Positions 1 through 6,856 of a DNA stretch of 64,000 nucleotides are shown here, one piece after another (within the stretch, counting starts at the first letter, position 1; every line of letters starts with the position of its first letter). A model generated the notes under the pieces. That model was not told the DNA's origin. It did not search any database and saw only the letters and a list, made by a program, of their open reading frames with translations. Made by a program: the position numbers and the translations under genes. The stretch spans positions 434,001 through 498,000 of the forward strand of contig NZ_WKJI01000001.1 in assembly GCF_009674685.1 (NCBI RefSeq). The letters are read 5' to 3'. The stretch comes from Pedobacter puniceum. Its GTDB lineage: Bacteria > Bacteroidota > Bacteroidia > Sphingobacteriales > Sphingobacteriaceae.

Positions 1-462
1 GTAACTACCAATTTCCCTAGTATTTTCGAGTGGCTTTCTTTACTAGATATCAACGCTCAAGTGGTTTTGGTTTTGATGTTGATGGTAGCCATCATCAATA
101 TGATTTCTGCTTTGCTTATTATTATTTTGGAGCGTACACATATGATTGGTTTGTTGAAAGCATTGGGCGAATCTAATTGGGGAATCAGAAAAATTTTTCT
201 TTATAATGCCGTTTATTTAGTTGGTTTTGGGATGCTTATGGGTAATATTTTTGGCTTAGGCTTAGGTTATATTCAACAGCAAACTCATTTTTTTAAGCTA
301 GATGAAGCTTCTTATTACATGAGTTTTATTCCTGTCCAATTTGAATGGTTAGATATTATACTCATCAATATAGGAACGTTGGTTATTTGCCTAGCTGTTT
401 TAATTATTCCATCTATGTTGGTAAGTAAAATATCTCCGGTTAAGGCACTATCATTTAAATAA
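1..462 (+). CDS. FtsX/LolE-like ABC transporter permease, C-terminal part
   Basis: This is the last 153 codons of a gene that begins before the window; the frame is open from base 1. The visible part has the architecture of the final FtsX domain: a transmembrane helix (about residues 20-44), a short loop containing the conserved ERTHMIGLLKALG segment that couples the permease to its ATPase, a second helix (about 60-82) and a last helix (about 115-140) ending in KISPVKALSFK. The E-R-x-x-x-I-G-x-x-K-A-x-G motif is typical of LolC/LolE and MacB-type permeases. In Bacteroidota such single-gene permeases are usually assigned to lipoprotein release, which is inference here. It converges on the next gene and overlaps its stop region by 12 bp. 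Confidence 0.85.
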   Translation, partial: VTTNFPSIFEWLSLLDINAQVVLVLMLMVAIINMISALLIIILERTHMIGLLKALGESNWGIRKIFLYNAVYLVGFGMLMGNIFGLGLGYIQQQTHFFKLDEASYYMSFIPVQFEWLDIILINIGTLVICLAVLIIPSMLVSKISPVKALSFK

Positions 463-1794
463 AGACTTATTTAAATTTAGCCTAAAACTTACACCACTCG
501 AGCCAATTTCTAGTTGTTCATTACCAACTGTTCTTATTGGATATTTGATAAAAGGTTCTATAGCTAAAGAAGTTACATTTTTAACTGGGATATTAACGCC
601 TACAGATAAGTTTAAGGTACGAGCTAATTGTAGGTTAGAAAATAAGTTATTATTATTTTCTTCTTTTAAAACTATATTGTTGGTTTCTACACCAGCAAAA
701 CCATAATTTACAACAGAAATATTGTTTAGATAGCGCTCATTTAACAAAGTATACGAACTAAAACCACCGGTTACAAACCAATTGATTTTTTTAGAGCTCG
801 AGGTATATTTTAATTGTAATGGAATATCAATACCAACTAATCTAGCATTAGAAAAATTTTGTGTAACTACTGTTGCCATCGCACTAGCAAAAGCTTTTTC
901 TGTGGCAGCATTATTTTGTTGTGGATTATTACTTATAAAGGCAGCAGTTTGTTTATTGAAGTTAAAACCAGAGCTTAAACTAAACTTATTCGATAATCTA
1001 TATTCGGATATTACCCCTATAGCTAAGTTAATGTCTTCGTTAATGCCCTCTTGTGTAAAATTCATAAAAGTTGAAGCATCTAAACCTAATTTCATCTTTT
1101 TTAAAGCTTTAAAAGGCTTATTTACTGCTTTATTTATATCTCCTGCATAAGCATTTTGTGGGGTAGATGTTAAAGCGAGTATAGGTGTATTTTGATTATA
1201 CTGGCGCTTATTATTGTTGCTTTTATCTGTATTTATAATTTCACTGGTTGATGGTATAAAATCAATTAAATGAGTTTGATGGGTAAGCTGATTAATGATA
1301 CTGATATTTTTTGCGTTAATTTCTAAAGGTTTAGCAATTGTATCATTTAAGAAGAAGTAATCATCTACTACAAAATTACTAGCTAGCTTGGTTGAATTTT
1401 GCTTTCTAACCTTTTGATAAGTAATGGTCTCTTCAGTTTGCTTGTTGATATCGTATGATTTTTTGATAATTTGATTATCAGCTGCTATTTTAATGTTTTT
1501 TGAGCTTATTTTATCTTCAATACTTTCTGATGGTTTTTGTAAGCTATTTTTACTGAGTTTAATTGGTTTTAAGTCTTCTTGAGTTTCTGTTTGTACCGTA
1601 ATGTTTAATAACCAAAATATAGCTAGCGCTGCAGCCATACCGCTTGGTAAGCTCCATAATAAAAAAGCTCTTATTTTTTTACGCTGTACTTTCTGTTGAT
1701 ATTTTTTCCAGCCGTCATCAGCCATTTGATCATTGTAAATATCAAATGTATCTTTAATATGATCTCTCAGCTCTTTATCAAATTGCTCGTTCAT
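451..1794 (-). CDS. Anti-sigma-like inner-membrane segment fused to an outer-membrane beta-barrel domain
   Basis: A 447-residue protein of a type common in Bacteroidota. Residues 1-40 are a charged cytoplasmic head, one hydrophobic helix follows at about 43-66 (LPSGMAAALAIFWLL), then about 150 residues of low-complexity polar linker rich in N, S, K and T. From about residue 235 to the end there are alternating amphipathic strands of a PorT/OmpW-like barrel (GLDASTFMNFTQEG, ending FRLNLNKSLFK). The start codon lies inside the end of the upstream ECF sigma gene (17-bp overlap), so the two are translationally linked. I infer that it regulates that sigma factor. There is no zinc HxxxCxxC anti-sigma motif, and the barrel could instead be a periplasmic sensory domain. 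The 3' end overlaps the permease gene on the other strand. Confidence 0.75.
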   Translation of the reverse strand: MNEQFDKELRDHIKDTFDIYNDQMADDGWKKYQQKVQRKKIRAFLLWSLPSGMAAALAIFWLLNITVQTETQEDLKPIKLSKNSLQKPSESIEDKISSKNIKIAADNQIIKKSYDINKQTEETITYQKVRKQNSTKLASNFVVDDYFFLNDTIAKPLEINAKNISIINQLTHQTHLIDFIPSTSEIINTDKSNNNKRQYNQNTPILALTSTPQNAYAGDINKAVNKPFKALKKMKLGLDASTFMNFTQEGINEDINLAIGVISEYRLSNKFSLSSGFNFNKQTAAFISNNPQQNNAATEKAFASAMATVVTQNFSNARLVGIDIPLQLKYTSSSKKINWFVTGGFSSYTLLNERYLNNISVVNYGFAGVETNNIVLKEENNNNLFSNLQLARTLNLSVGVNIPVKNVTSLAIEPFIKYPIRTVGNEQLEIGSSGVSFRLNLNKSLFK

Positions 1795-2347
1795 AACTTA
1801 GATAAAAATGGTTATTTACTAATTTTCTTAATCTATCTTTTGCTCTTGATAAATATACCCTAGAACTGCTAGAAGGGATATCTAAAATATCTGAAATCTC
1901 TTCATGCGAATAGCCATCAATCTCGTAAAGGTTGAAAATTAAGCGATGTATTTCTGGCAACTCATCTAGTAATTTTAGAATATCTTGGGCATTTATTTTA
2001 GAGATGATTTGATTGTTAGCAGGCTTTTCTTCGGCATATTCTATGTCTAAAACTGTAGAATGTTTAAGATTTTTTCTTCGGCTATCAATAGCCGAGTTAA
2101 CAACAATTTGTCTAAACCAAGGCTTTATCAATCTTTCATTTTCAAAAGTTTTGATGGTTTTAAACAGCTTCATAAAAGCATCGTTTACGGTTTCTAAAGC
2201 ATCATCTCTATTAATACAATAACGCAAAGAAATTCCCATAGCATAAGCATAAAAGCGTTTGTAAAGCATTTCTTGAGCCTTTACATCGTCTTTTCTGCAT
2301 TTTATAATAAGCTCTTGATCGCTTAAACTGCTATAAGGATGCTTCAT
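1778..2347 (-). CDS. RNA polymerase ECF sigma factor
   Basis: 189 residues, a normal length for an extracytoplasmic-function sigma factor. Region 2 is at about residues 25-90 (LRYCINRDDALETVNDAF, then RLIKPWFRQIVVNSAID, the -10-binding segment). Region 4 is at about 120-180 (LLDELPEIHRLIFNLYEI, then YSHEEISDILDIPSSSSRVY, a helix-turn-helix). It starts 2 bp after the stop codon of a lipoprotein gene and ends inside the start of the anti-sigma/beta-barrel gene, so the three genes form one minus-strand operon. By analogy with other Bacteroidota sigma/anti-sigma pairs it should direct a small regulon responding to an envelope signal. The regulon cannot be read from this window. Confidence 0.92.
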   Translation of the reverse strand: MKHPYSSLSDQELIIKCRKDDVKAQEMLYKRFYAYAMGISLRYCINRDDALETVNDAFMKLFKTIKTFENERLIKPWFRQIVVNSAIDSRRKNLKHSTVLDIEYAEEKPANNQIISKINAQDILKLLDELPEIHRLIFNLYEIDGYSHEEISDILDIPSSSSRVYLSRAKDRLRKLVNNHFYLSYERAI

Positions 2348-2349
2348 GG

Positions 2350-2763
2350 TTATTTTTCCAGTTTATAAATGTAGCTGGAATTTTCGTTTACTTTCTTTGT
2401 TAATACTAAATATTTGGTATCACTACTGATTTCAAAGGTACCATTAAAGATAAAATTCCAATCGAAATCCGCTGTCCAGTAATTTTCATCTCTAAAAATA
2501 GCTTGATTACCTTCTACTGTAAAAGAACCGCTTCCCCCTCGCATGGGCGAGTTTTGGCCCGGAATAAAAGTGTATTTGCCTTCTTTTATTTTGAGTACAA
2601 ATGGGCTAGGGGTATAGTTATATGAGCTATGCTGTAAATAAAAAACTCCTTCGTAATCTTTTTCAAGGAGCTCTACCCTGCTGGTTTTTTCACAGGCGGC
2701 AAACCCTATAAACAAAATAAGAATAAGACTGAAAACAGTGGATTGCAGATTATTCAAATACAT
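2350..2763 (-). CDS. Small lipoprotein, first gene of the sigma operon
   Basis: 137 residues starting with a lipoprotein signal peptide: a hydrophobic stretch (VFSLILILFIGF) ends in a lipobox with Cys24 (FAAC, followed by EKTSR). The mature part is about 113 residues, rich in aromatic residues and beta-prone (GVFYLQHSSYNYTP, TADFDWNFIFNGTFEI), and resembles the lipocalin-like small lipoproteins of this phylum. I do not recognise a specific family. Its stop lies 2 bp before the ECF sigma start, so it is probably co-transcribed with the sigma and anti-sigma genes and could be part of the signal-sensing module. That role is inference from position only. Confidence 0.7.
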   Translation of the reverse strand: MYLNNLQSTVFSLILILFIGFAACEKTSRVELLEKDYEGVFYLQHSSYNYTPSPFVLKIKEGKYTFIPGQNSPMRGGSGSFTVEGNQAIFRDENYWTADFDWNFIFNGTFEISSDTKYLVLTKKVNENSSYIYKLEK

Positions 2764-2821
2764 AAGAGAGTAATTTTATATTACTACTTACGTATGTTTT
2801 TTATTTACTGATACACAGGTA

Positions 2822-3619
2822 TTAAAGTTTTTTTGCTTGGTTCCAAAATACATCCATTTCTGCTAAAGACATGTCTTTTAACGATTTACCCATTTCTAAA
2901 GCTTTACTTTCTAAATATTGGAATCTTTTAATGAATTTTTTATTTGTTTTCTCTAAGGCGTCCTCTGGGTTAATGTCTAAAAAGCGGGCATAGTTGATAA
3001 GTGAAAACATTAAATCTCCAAATTCACTTTCGGCCTTTTCTTTATCTACTTCTTGGTTATCAGCAATATTAAATTCGTTTTTAAATTCTTGTAATTCTTC
3101 TTCAACTTTTTCCCAAACTTGAGTTTTATCATCCCAATCAAAACCTACTCCGCGAGCTTTTTCTTGAATTCTGGATGCTTTAATTAACGCAGGTAATGAT
3201 GATGGCACACCACCCAGAACAGATTTATTACCTTCTTTCAGTTTAATTTTTTCCCAATTTTGCTTTACTTCTTCTTCTGTTTCTGCTTTAGTATTGCTGT
3301 AAATATGCGGATGTCTGTTAATAAGTTTATCGCAGATGCCGTTTAAAACATCAGTAATATTAAAATCTTTTGTTTCTGAACCTATTTTAGCATAAAAAAC
3401 TAAATGCAACATCAAATCGCCCAGTTCTTTTCTAATTTCTTGCATATCTCCTTCTAAAATAGCATCAGAGAGTTCGTAGGTTTCTTCAATAGTTAAATGC
3501 CTTAAAGTTTCCATGGTTTGTTTTTTATCCCAAGGACATTGAGATCTTAAATCATCCATGATAGCTAATAACCTTTCAAAAGAAGTGGCAGGAGTATATT
3601 GGGTATCAAATACGTTCAT
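2822..3619 (-). CDS. mazG: Nucleoside triphosphate pyrophosphohydrolase MazG
   Basis: A 265-residue, two-repeat MazG that hydrolyses (d)NTPs to NMP plus pyrophosphate, generally viewed as house-cleaning or stringent-response control. The N-terminal repeat has the signature CPWDKKQTMETLRHLTIEE, with the metal-binding EExxE/ExxD helices (EETYEL, then ELGDLMLHLVF). A second repeat at about residues 165-260 carries VEEELQEF and ESEFGDLMFSLINYARFL. Length and both metal-binding helices match full-length bacterial MazG. It is on the minus strand downstream of a promoter-sized gap and 58 bp before the lipoprotein gene, so it could be loosely co-transcribed with it. There is no toxin-antitoxin partner beside it. 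Confidence 0.95.
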   Translation of the reverse strand: MNVFDTQYTPATSFERLLAIMDDLRSQCPWDKKQTMETLRHLTIEETYELSDAILEGDMQEIRKELGDLMLHLVFYAKIGSETKDFNITDVLNGICDKLINRHPHIYSNTKAETEEEVKQNWEKIKLKEGNKSVLGGVPSSLPALIKASRIQEKARGVGFDWDDKTQVWEKVEEELQEFKNEFNIADNQEVDKEKAESEFGDLMFSLINYARFLDINPEDALEKTNKKFIKRFQYLESKALEMGKSLKDMSLAEMDVFWNQAKKL

Positions 3620-3701
3620 GGTTTAAAAATAGTTATTATCATCACATTCTTAAATAATATTACGGTATAACCTTTGATAGTTATGTATATATCTGCAATT
3701 T

Positions 3702-3941
3702 ATGAAAGACATGAACCAAGACCCCATTCATTTAATAATAAAATTAGATGGTGAAGAAACTCAGCTAAATGCTAGAAAAGAGGAAACTACCGATGGCATT
3801 AGCTTTTTTAAAATAGAACAACAAGGTAAACTCATTACGCAAGTAAGAAAAATAGATAACGAGTGGGAACAACTTTGGGGCGATTTACATCAACAACAAA
3901 TTGATGAAATAGGTACAGCATTGGATAGGGAAGAAGATTAG
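3702..3941 (+). CDS. Small acidic hypothetical protein
   Basis: A 79-residue protein with no signal peptide or membrane helix. It has a beta-rich front (PIHLIIKLDGEETQLNARKE) and an acidic helical tail (QQQIDEIGTALDREED). I do not recognise the family. It has its own ATG and lies alone on the plus strand, divergent from mazG and ending just before a strong symmetric hairpin. Single-copy small proteins of this shape occur widely in the phylum, but I cannot assign a role. Confidence 0.6.
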   Translation: MKDMNQDPIHLIIKLDGEETQLNARKEETTDGISFFKIEQQGKLITQVRKIDNEWEQLWGDLHQQQIDEIGTALDREED

Positions 3942-3960
3942 TTTATACAGAATATAGAAA

Positions 3961-3999
3961 TTTAGAACCTCCGTAAATTTTTATTACGGAGATTCTAAA
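3961..3999. terminator. Bidirectional hairpin between convergent genes
   Basis: Inverted repeat with an 8-bp inner stem (CTCCGTAA at 3969-3976 against TTACGGAG at 3984-3991), one mismatch, then 7 more pairs (3961-3967 with 3993-3999) and a 7-nt loop. It sits between the end of a plus gene (3941) and the end of a minus gene (4020), where a terminator usable in both directions is expected. U-runs on either side are weak. Confidence 0.7.
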
Positions 4000-4019
4000 C
4001 TTAATCTGTTGAAAAAAAA

Positions 4020-4973
4020 TCAACCCCAAGTAGGAAACTGTGTTTTGTTTAAATCTAAGGCGGCAATAGTAGCCATATCAGCTTTGCTTAGTTTAAAATC
4101 AAAGATGTTGAAGTTTTCAATGATATGTTCTTTTTTAGAACTTCTAGGGATAGCAATAACACCTCTTTGGTAGTGCCATCTTAAACTTACTTGTGCGTTG
4201 GTTTTATTATATTTTTTGCCAATTTCAGCTAAAACAGGGTTGGTAAATAGTCCGTTTCTACCTTGTGCAAAAGGTGTATAAGCTTCCATTTGTACCTTAT
4301 TTTGTTTTGAATCTTTATAAGTATCTACCTGATGGAAAAAAGCATGAGATTCTACTTGGTTTACTGTAGGGACTATTTTAGCTTCTTTCATAAAATCAGC
4401 ATATTGAGCTGGTGTAAAATTACTAAGGCCAATAGCTCTTATTCTACCTTCTTTATACAGCTCTTCCATCATCTTCCATGAGCCTTTAAAATCTCCTCTT
4501 GGACGGTGGATAAGATATAAGTCTAGATAATCTGTACCCAGTTTTTTCAAAGAGGTTTCAAAAGCAATTTTAGATTTTTCGTAGCCAGAATCAGTTACCC
4601 ATACTTTTGAAGTGATGAAAAGCTCTTCTCTTTTTATGCCGCTTTCTTTAATAGCTGCACCTACGTATTCTTCATTTCTATACAAAGTAGCAGTATCAAT
4701 TAGTCTATAACCTACAGCAAGTGCCTCCGCTACACTTTGCTGGCAAACAGATTCTCTTAACTGAAAAGTTCCGAAACCTAGGACAGGCATTAAGACACCG
4801 TTATTAAGTTTAACATTTGGTACCGATTTAGTCTTTAGAGGAGGGTTTACAAAGCCGTATGTATCTTCACTTAAAAAAGGTAATATTAAAGTAGAAGCAG
4901 CAAACAAGGCACTTTTCTGAATAAAAGCTCTACGCTGTATATGATTTTCTTTTTCTTCTTTCATCTTGTTCAT
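4020..4973 (-). CDS. Aldo/keto reductase with a Tat-like N-terminus
   Basis: A 317-residue NADPH-dependent aldo/keto reductase of the AKR5 / 2,5-diketo-gluconate reductase type. The catalytic tetrad is visible: Asp93 and Tyr98 (LIDTATLYRNEE), Lys123 (ITSKVWV) and His156 (LYLIHRPRG). The cofactor-binding loop near the end has IPRSSKKEHI. Unlike most family members it begins with about 40 extra residues containing RRAFIQKS followed by a hydrophobic stretch (ALFAASTLILPFL), which looks like a twin-arginine export signal. Export would be unusual for a cytoplasmic NADPH enzyme, although Tat can carry folded, cofactor-loaded proteins. The substrate is unknown. It is monocistronic, with the hairpin at 3961-3999 downstream. 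Confidence 0.9.
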   Translation of the reverse strand: MNKMKEEKENHIQRRAFIQKSALFAASTLILPFLSEDTYGFVNPPLKTKSVPNVKLNNGVLMPVLGFGTFQLRESVCQQSVAEALAVGYRLIDTATLYRNEEYVGAAIKESGIKREELFITSKVWVTDSGYEKSKIAFETSLKKLGTDYLDLYLIHRPRGDFKGSWKMMEELYKEGRIRAIGLSNFTPAQYADFMKEAKIVPTVNQVESHAFFHQVDTYKDSKQNKVQMEAYTPFAQGRNGLFTNPVLAEIGKKYNKTNAQVSLRWHYQRGVIAIPRSSKKEHIIENFNIFDFKLSKADMATIAALDLNKTQFPTWG

Positions 4974-5111
4974 GATATTGGTTTAATAAAATGATGAATT
5001 GCTTTAGGAAATGAGAAATAACCTATAAGTGCAAATCTGAAAAGCAATTTAGAGCAATTCTACATCAATACATTATACTTGATGAGCAATAACATAAGAT
5101 AGATTGGCATT

Positions 5112-5485
5112 TTTTCTATTGATTGATTTTGTATCAGTTGCCAGTTTTCGGCTCCCTGTTACCAGTTGAATATCATTTTGGACATTCCTAAAGTTTTTTG
5201 AATTTTTAATTTTTCCTTTTGAATTTAATTCAGTTGCGAGTTTTCAGTTTCCTGTTACCAGTTCTCTAGGAGTTCCTAAAGGTTTTTGAATTTTTAATTT
5301 TTCCTTTTGAATTTAATTCAGTTGCCAGTTTCCTGTTACCAGTTGAATATCATTTTGGACATTCCTAAAGTTTTTTGAATTTTTAATTTTTCCTTTTGAA
5401 TTTAATTCAGTTGCGAGTTTTCAGTTTCCTGTTACCAGTTCTCTAGGAGTTCCTAAGGTTTTTGAATTTTGAATTTTTCTTTTTT
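5112..5485. repeat. Intergenic tandem repeat block, about 177-bp unit
   Basis: Most of the 525-bp gene-free stretch 4974-5498 is repetitive. A unit beginning CCTGTTACCAGTTGAATAT at 5155 recurs at 5332, a spacing of 177 bp, with the second copy slightly truncated. Each unit contains two related halves, each with the segment TTTTTGAATTTTTAATTTTT followed by CCTTTTGAATTTAATTCAG. Short palindrome-like pieces (CAGTTGCCAGTTTTC) also recur. Reverse-complement relatives lie at 12015-12180 and a weaker one at 31680-31760. There are no spacers, no coding capacity and no transposase. The first part of the gap (4974-5110) shows nothing beyond AT-rich sequence that should hold the reductase promoter. Confidence 0.85.
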
Positions 5486-5498
5486 ACTTTTTAATTCT

Positions 5499-6182
5499 TT
5501 AGCCTTTCACAGCTCTAAGCATTTCGCGTTTTCCAGCTGCCCCAGGAGCTTTTTCGATTTTCATGTTTAAAGATTTCATGATGCGTTTTAAATCGCCAGT
5601 AATGGCATAAGTAACAAATACGCCGCCGGGTTTTAAGAAAGATATGGTTTTAGTGATAGCTTCTTTGGTCCACATTTCTGGTTGGTTAGAAGATGCAAAG
5701 GCATCAAAATAAATGACATCAAAAAGCTGTGTGCTAGAGAAATTTTCTAGTGTAATAGGTGCAATATGCAATTTGCAAAACTCATTTAAAATAACATTTT
5801 TTTGCAAGGCTTCATCATATAGTTTGGTAAACATACTCCAAGTATTGGCAGAAACTATTTCTTGGTAAGCTGTTTCTTCAATCAAGTTTAGGTTTAAGGG
5901 ATAAGCTTCAATACCAACATAATCAAGTTGTATTTCTTTGCCTTTACAAAAATCAGCAGTTAGTAAAAAGTTTAAGCCAGTACCAAAGCCAATTTCTAAT
6001 ACAGCAACCTCAGTATGTTGTTTATCTGCTAAGTAATAACGTAAGCCTGAGTTTAAAAATACATGGTTGCTTTCTTGTAAAGCTCCATTTCTACTATGGT
6101 AATTTTCTTTTATAATAGGGTGATAGATGGTTTTAGACCCATCTGCAGTAGTAACAACTGTTAGCCTATCAGGCTCTAGCAT
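5499..6182 (-). CDS. mnmD: tRNA 5-methylaminomethyl-2-thiouridine methyltransferase MnmD
   Basis: A 227-residue stand-alone MnmD domain (DUF752 family). It carries out the last methylation in making mnm5s2U at the wobble base of tRNAs for Lys, Glu and Gln, using S-adenosylmethionine. The N-terminal signature is present (TIYHPIIKENYHSRNGAL, then ESNHVFL). The SAM-binding loop is VLEIGFGTGLNFLLTADF, and the active-site acid strand is VIYFDAFASSNQPEMWT. In enterobacteria this domain is fused to the MnmC oxidase; here only the methyltransferase half is encoded, as usual in Bacteroidota. It starts 18 bp after the rhodanese-like gene, so the two are probably one transcript. The repeat block lies just downstream of the stop. 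Confidence 0.93.
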   Translation of the reverse strand: MLEPDRLTVVTTADGSKTIYHPIIKENYHSRNGALQESNHVFLNSGLRYYLADKQHTEVAVLEIGFGTGLNFLLTADFCKGKEIQLDYVGIEAYPLNLNLIEETAYQEIVSANTWSMFTKLYDEALQKNVILNEFCKLHIAPITLENFSSTQLFDVIYFDAFASSNQPEMWTKEAITKTISFLKPGGVFVTYAITGDLKRIMKSLNMKIEKAPGAAGKREMLRAVKG

Positions 6183-6200
6183 ATAATAATGATATTTAAA

Positions 6201-6698
6201 TTAAAAAACTTTTGTGCCTCTTGATACCCATTTAGACCACTTTTTGTTATAAGTATGTACTTCAGAAGTTTGTACCCCGTCTGACTTATATACCGGATAA
6301 CCGTGGTTTACCCATTCAAATATACTTCCGTAAAGATTAAAAACATTTTTATAACCAGCTTTTATAAGCTTTTCGCCAATTTTCTCGCTTCTATAACCTA
6401 CAGAGCAATATACTACAATGGTGGCATCTTTAGGGATGTCATAAACATCACGCATATCAAACCAAATATAACCTACGTTACGAGCATGTTTTAAGTGGCT
6501 AACGTTAAATTCTTCTTTCTCTCTGGTATCTAACAAATAAACATTTTTAAGTTCTTTTAAAGAGTCAACGCTGATTAAAGGTACGCTATGATGGTAAATA
6601 CTATCAAGCATGTCTTTAAAATCCGGATTTTTTATTTGTGCAAATAAAGATTGTGGTAAAACTAGAAGGAGTAAATAGTAAAACTTTTTTAACATCAT
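6201..6698 (-). CDS. Exported rhodanese-like protein
   Basis: 165 residues: a signal peptide (KKFYYLLLLVLPQSLFAQ) followed by one rhodanese domain. The domain signatures are visible: VYLLDTREKEEFNVSHLKHA (the CH2A region) and the active-site loop VVYCSVGYRSEKI with the catalytic cysteine. A periplasmic sulfurtransferase or persulfide-handling role is inferred from the domain and the signal peptide. It is the first gene of a probable pair with mnmD. Because MnmD finishes a thiolated tRNA base the sulfur link is tempting, but the rhodanese carries a signal peptide, so a direct role in tRNA thiolation is unlikely. Confidence 0.85.
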   Translation of the reverse strand: MMLKKFYYLLLLVLPQSLFAQIKNPDFKDMLDSIYHHSVPLISVDSLKELKNVYLLDTREKEEFNVSHLKHARNVGYIWFDMRDVYDIPKDATIVVYCSVGYRSEKIGEKLIKAGYKNVFNLYGSIFEWVNHGYPVYKSDGVQTSEVHTYNKKWSKWVSRGTKVF

Positions 6699-6790
6699 GA
6701 ATTAACACTATAACGAGAATTTGCATATAAATATACGCAAGCAAATAGATTTTTGTTTGCTCTATATTACGTGTTTTTTACTTTTTGCTA

Positions 6791-6840
6791 AAATGAAAAA
6801 GCCGCTTTCAAAATATATAAGATATTTAAAAAGCGGCTTT
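6791..6840 (-). terminator. Rho-independent terminator of the M13 peptidase gene
   Basis: Stem AAAGCCGCTTT (6798-6808) pairs perfectly with AAAGCGGCTTT (6830-6840). The 21-nt loop can itself fold (AAATAT with ATATTT). On the minus strand the hairpin is followed by a T-rich run opposite 6791-6800. It lies 17 bp beyond the peptidase stop codon. Confidence 0.85.
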
Positions 6841-6856
6841 AAAAATAAGAGATTGA

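Noticed and set aside
782-1150. Plus-strand frame of 122 codons
   Set aside because: It is the antisense of the barrel domain of the anti-sigma fusion gene.
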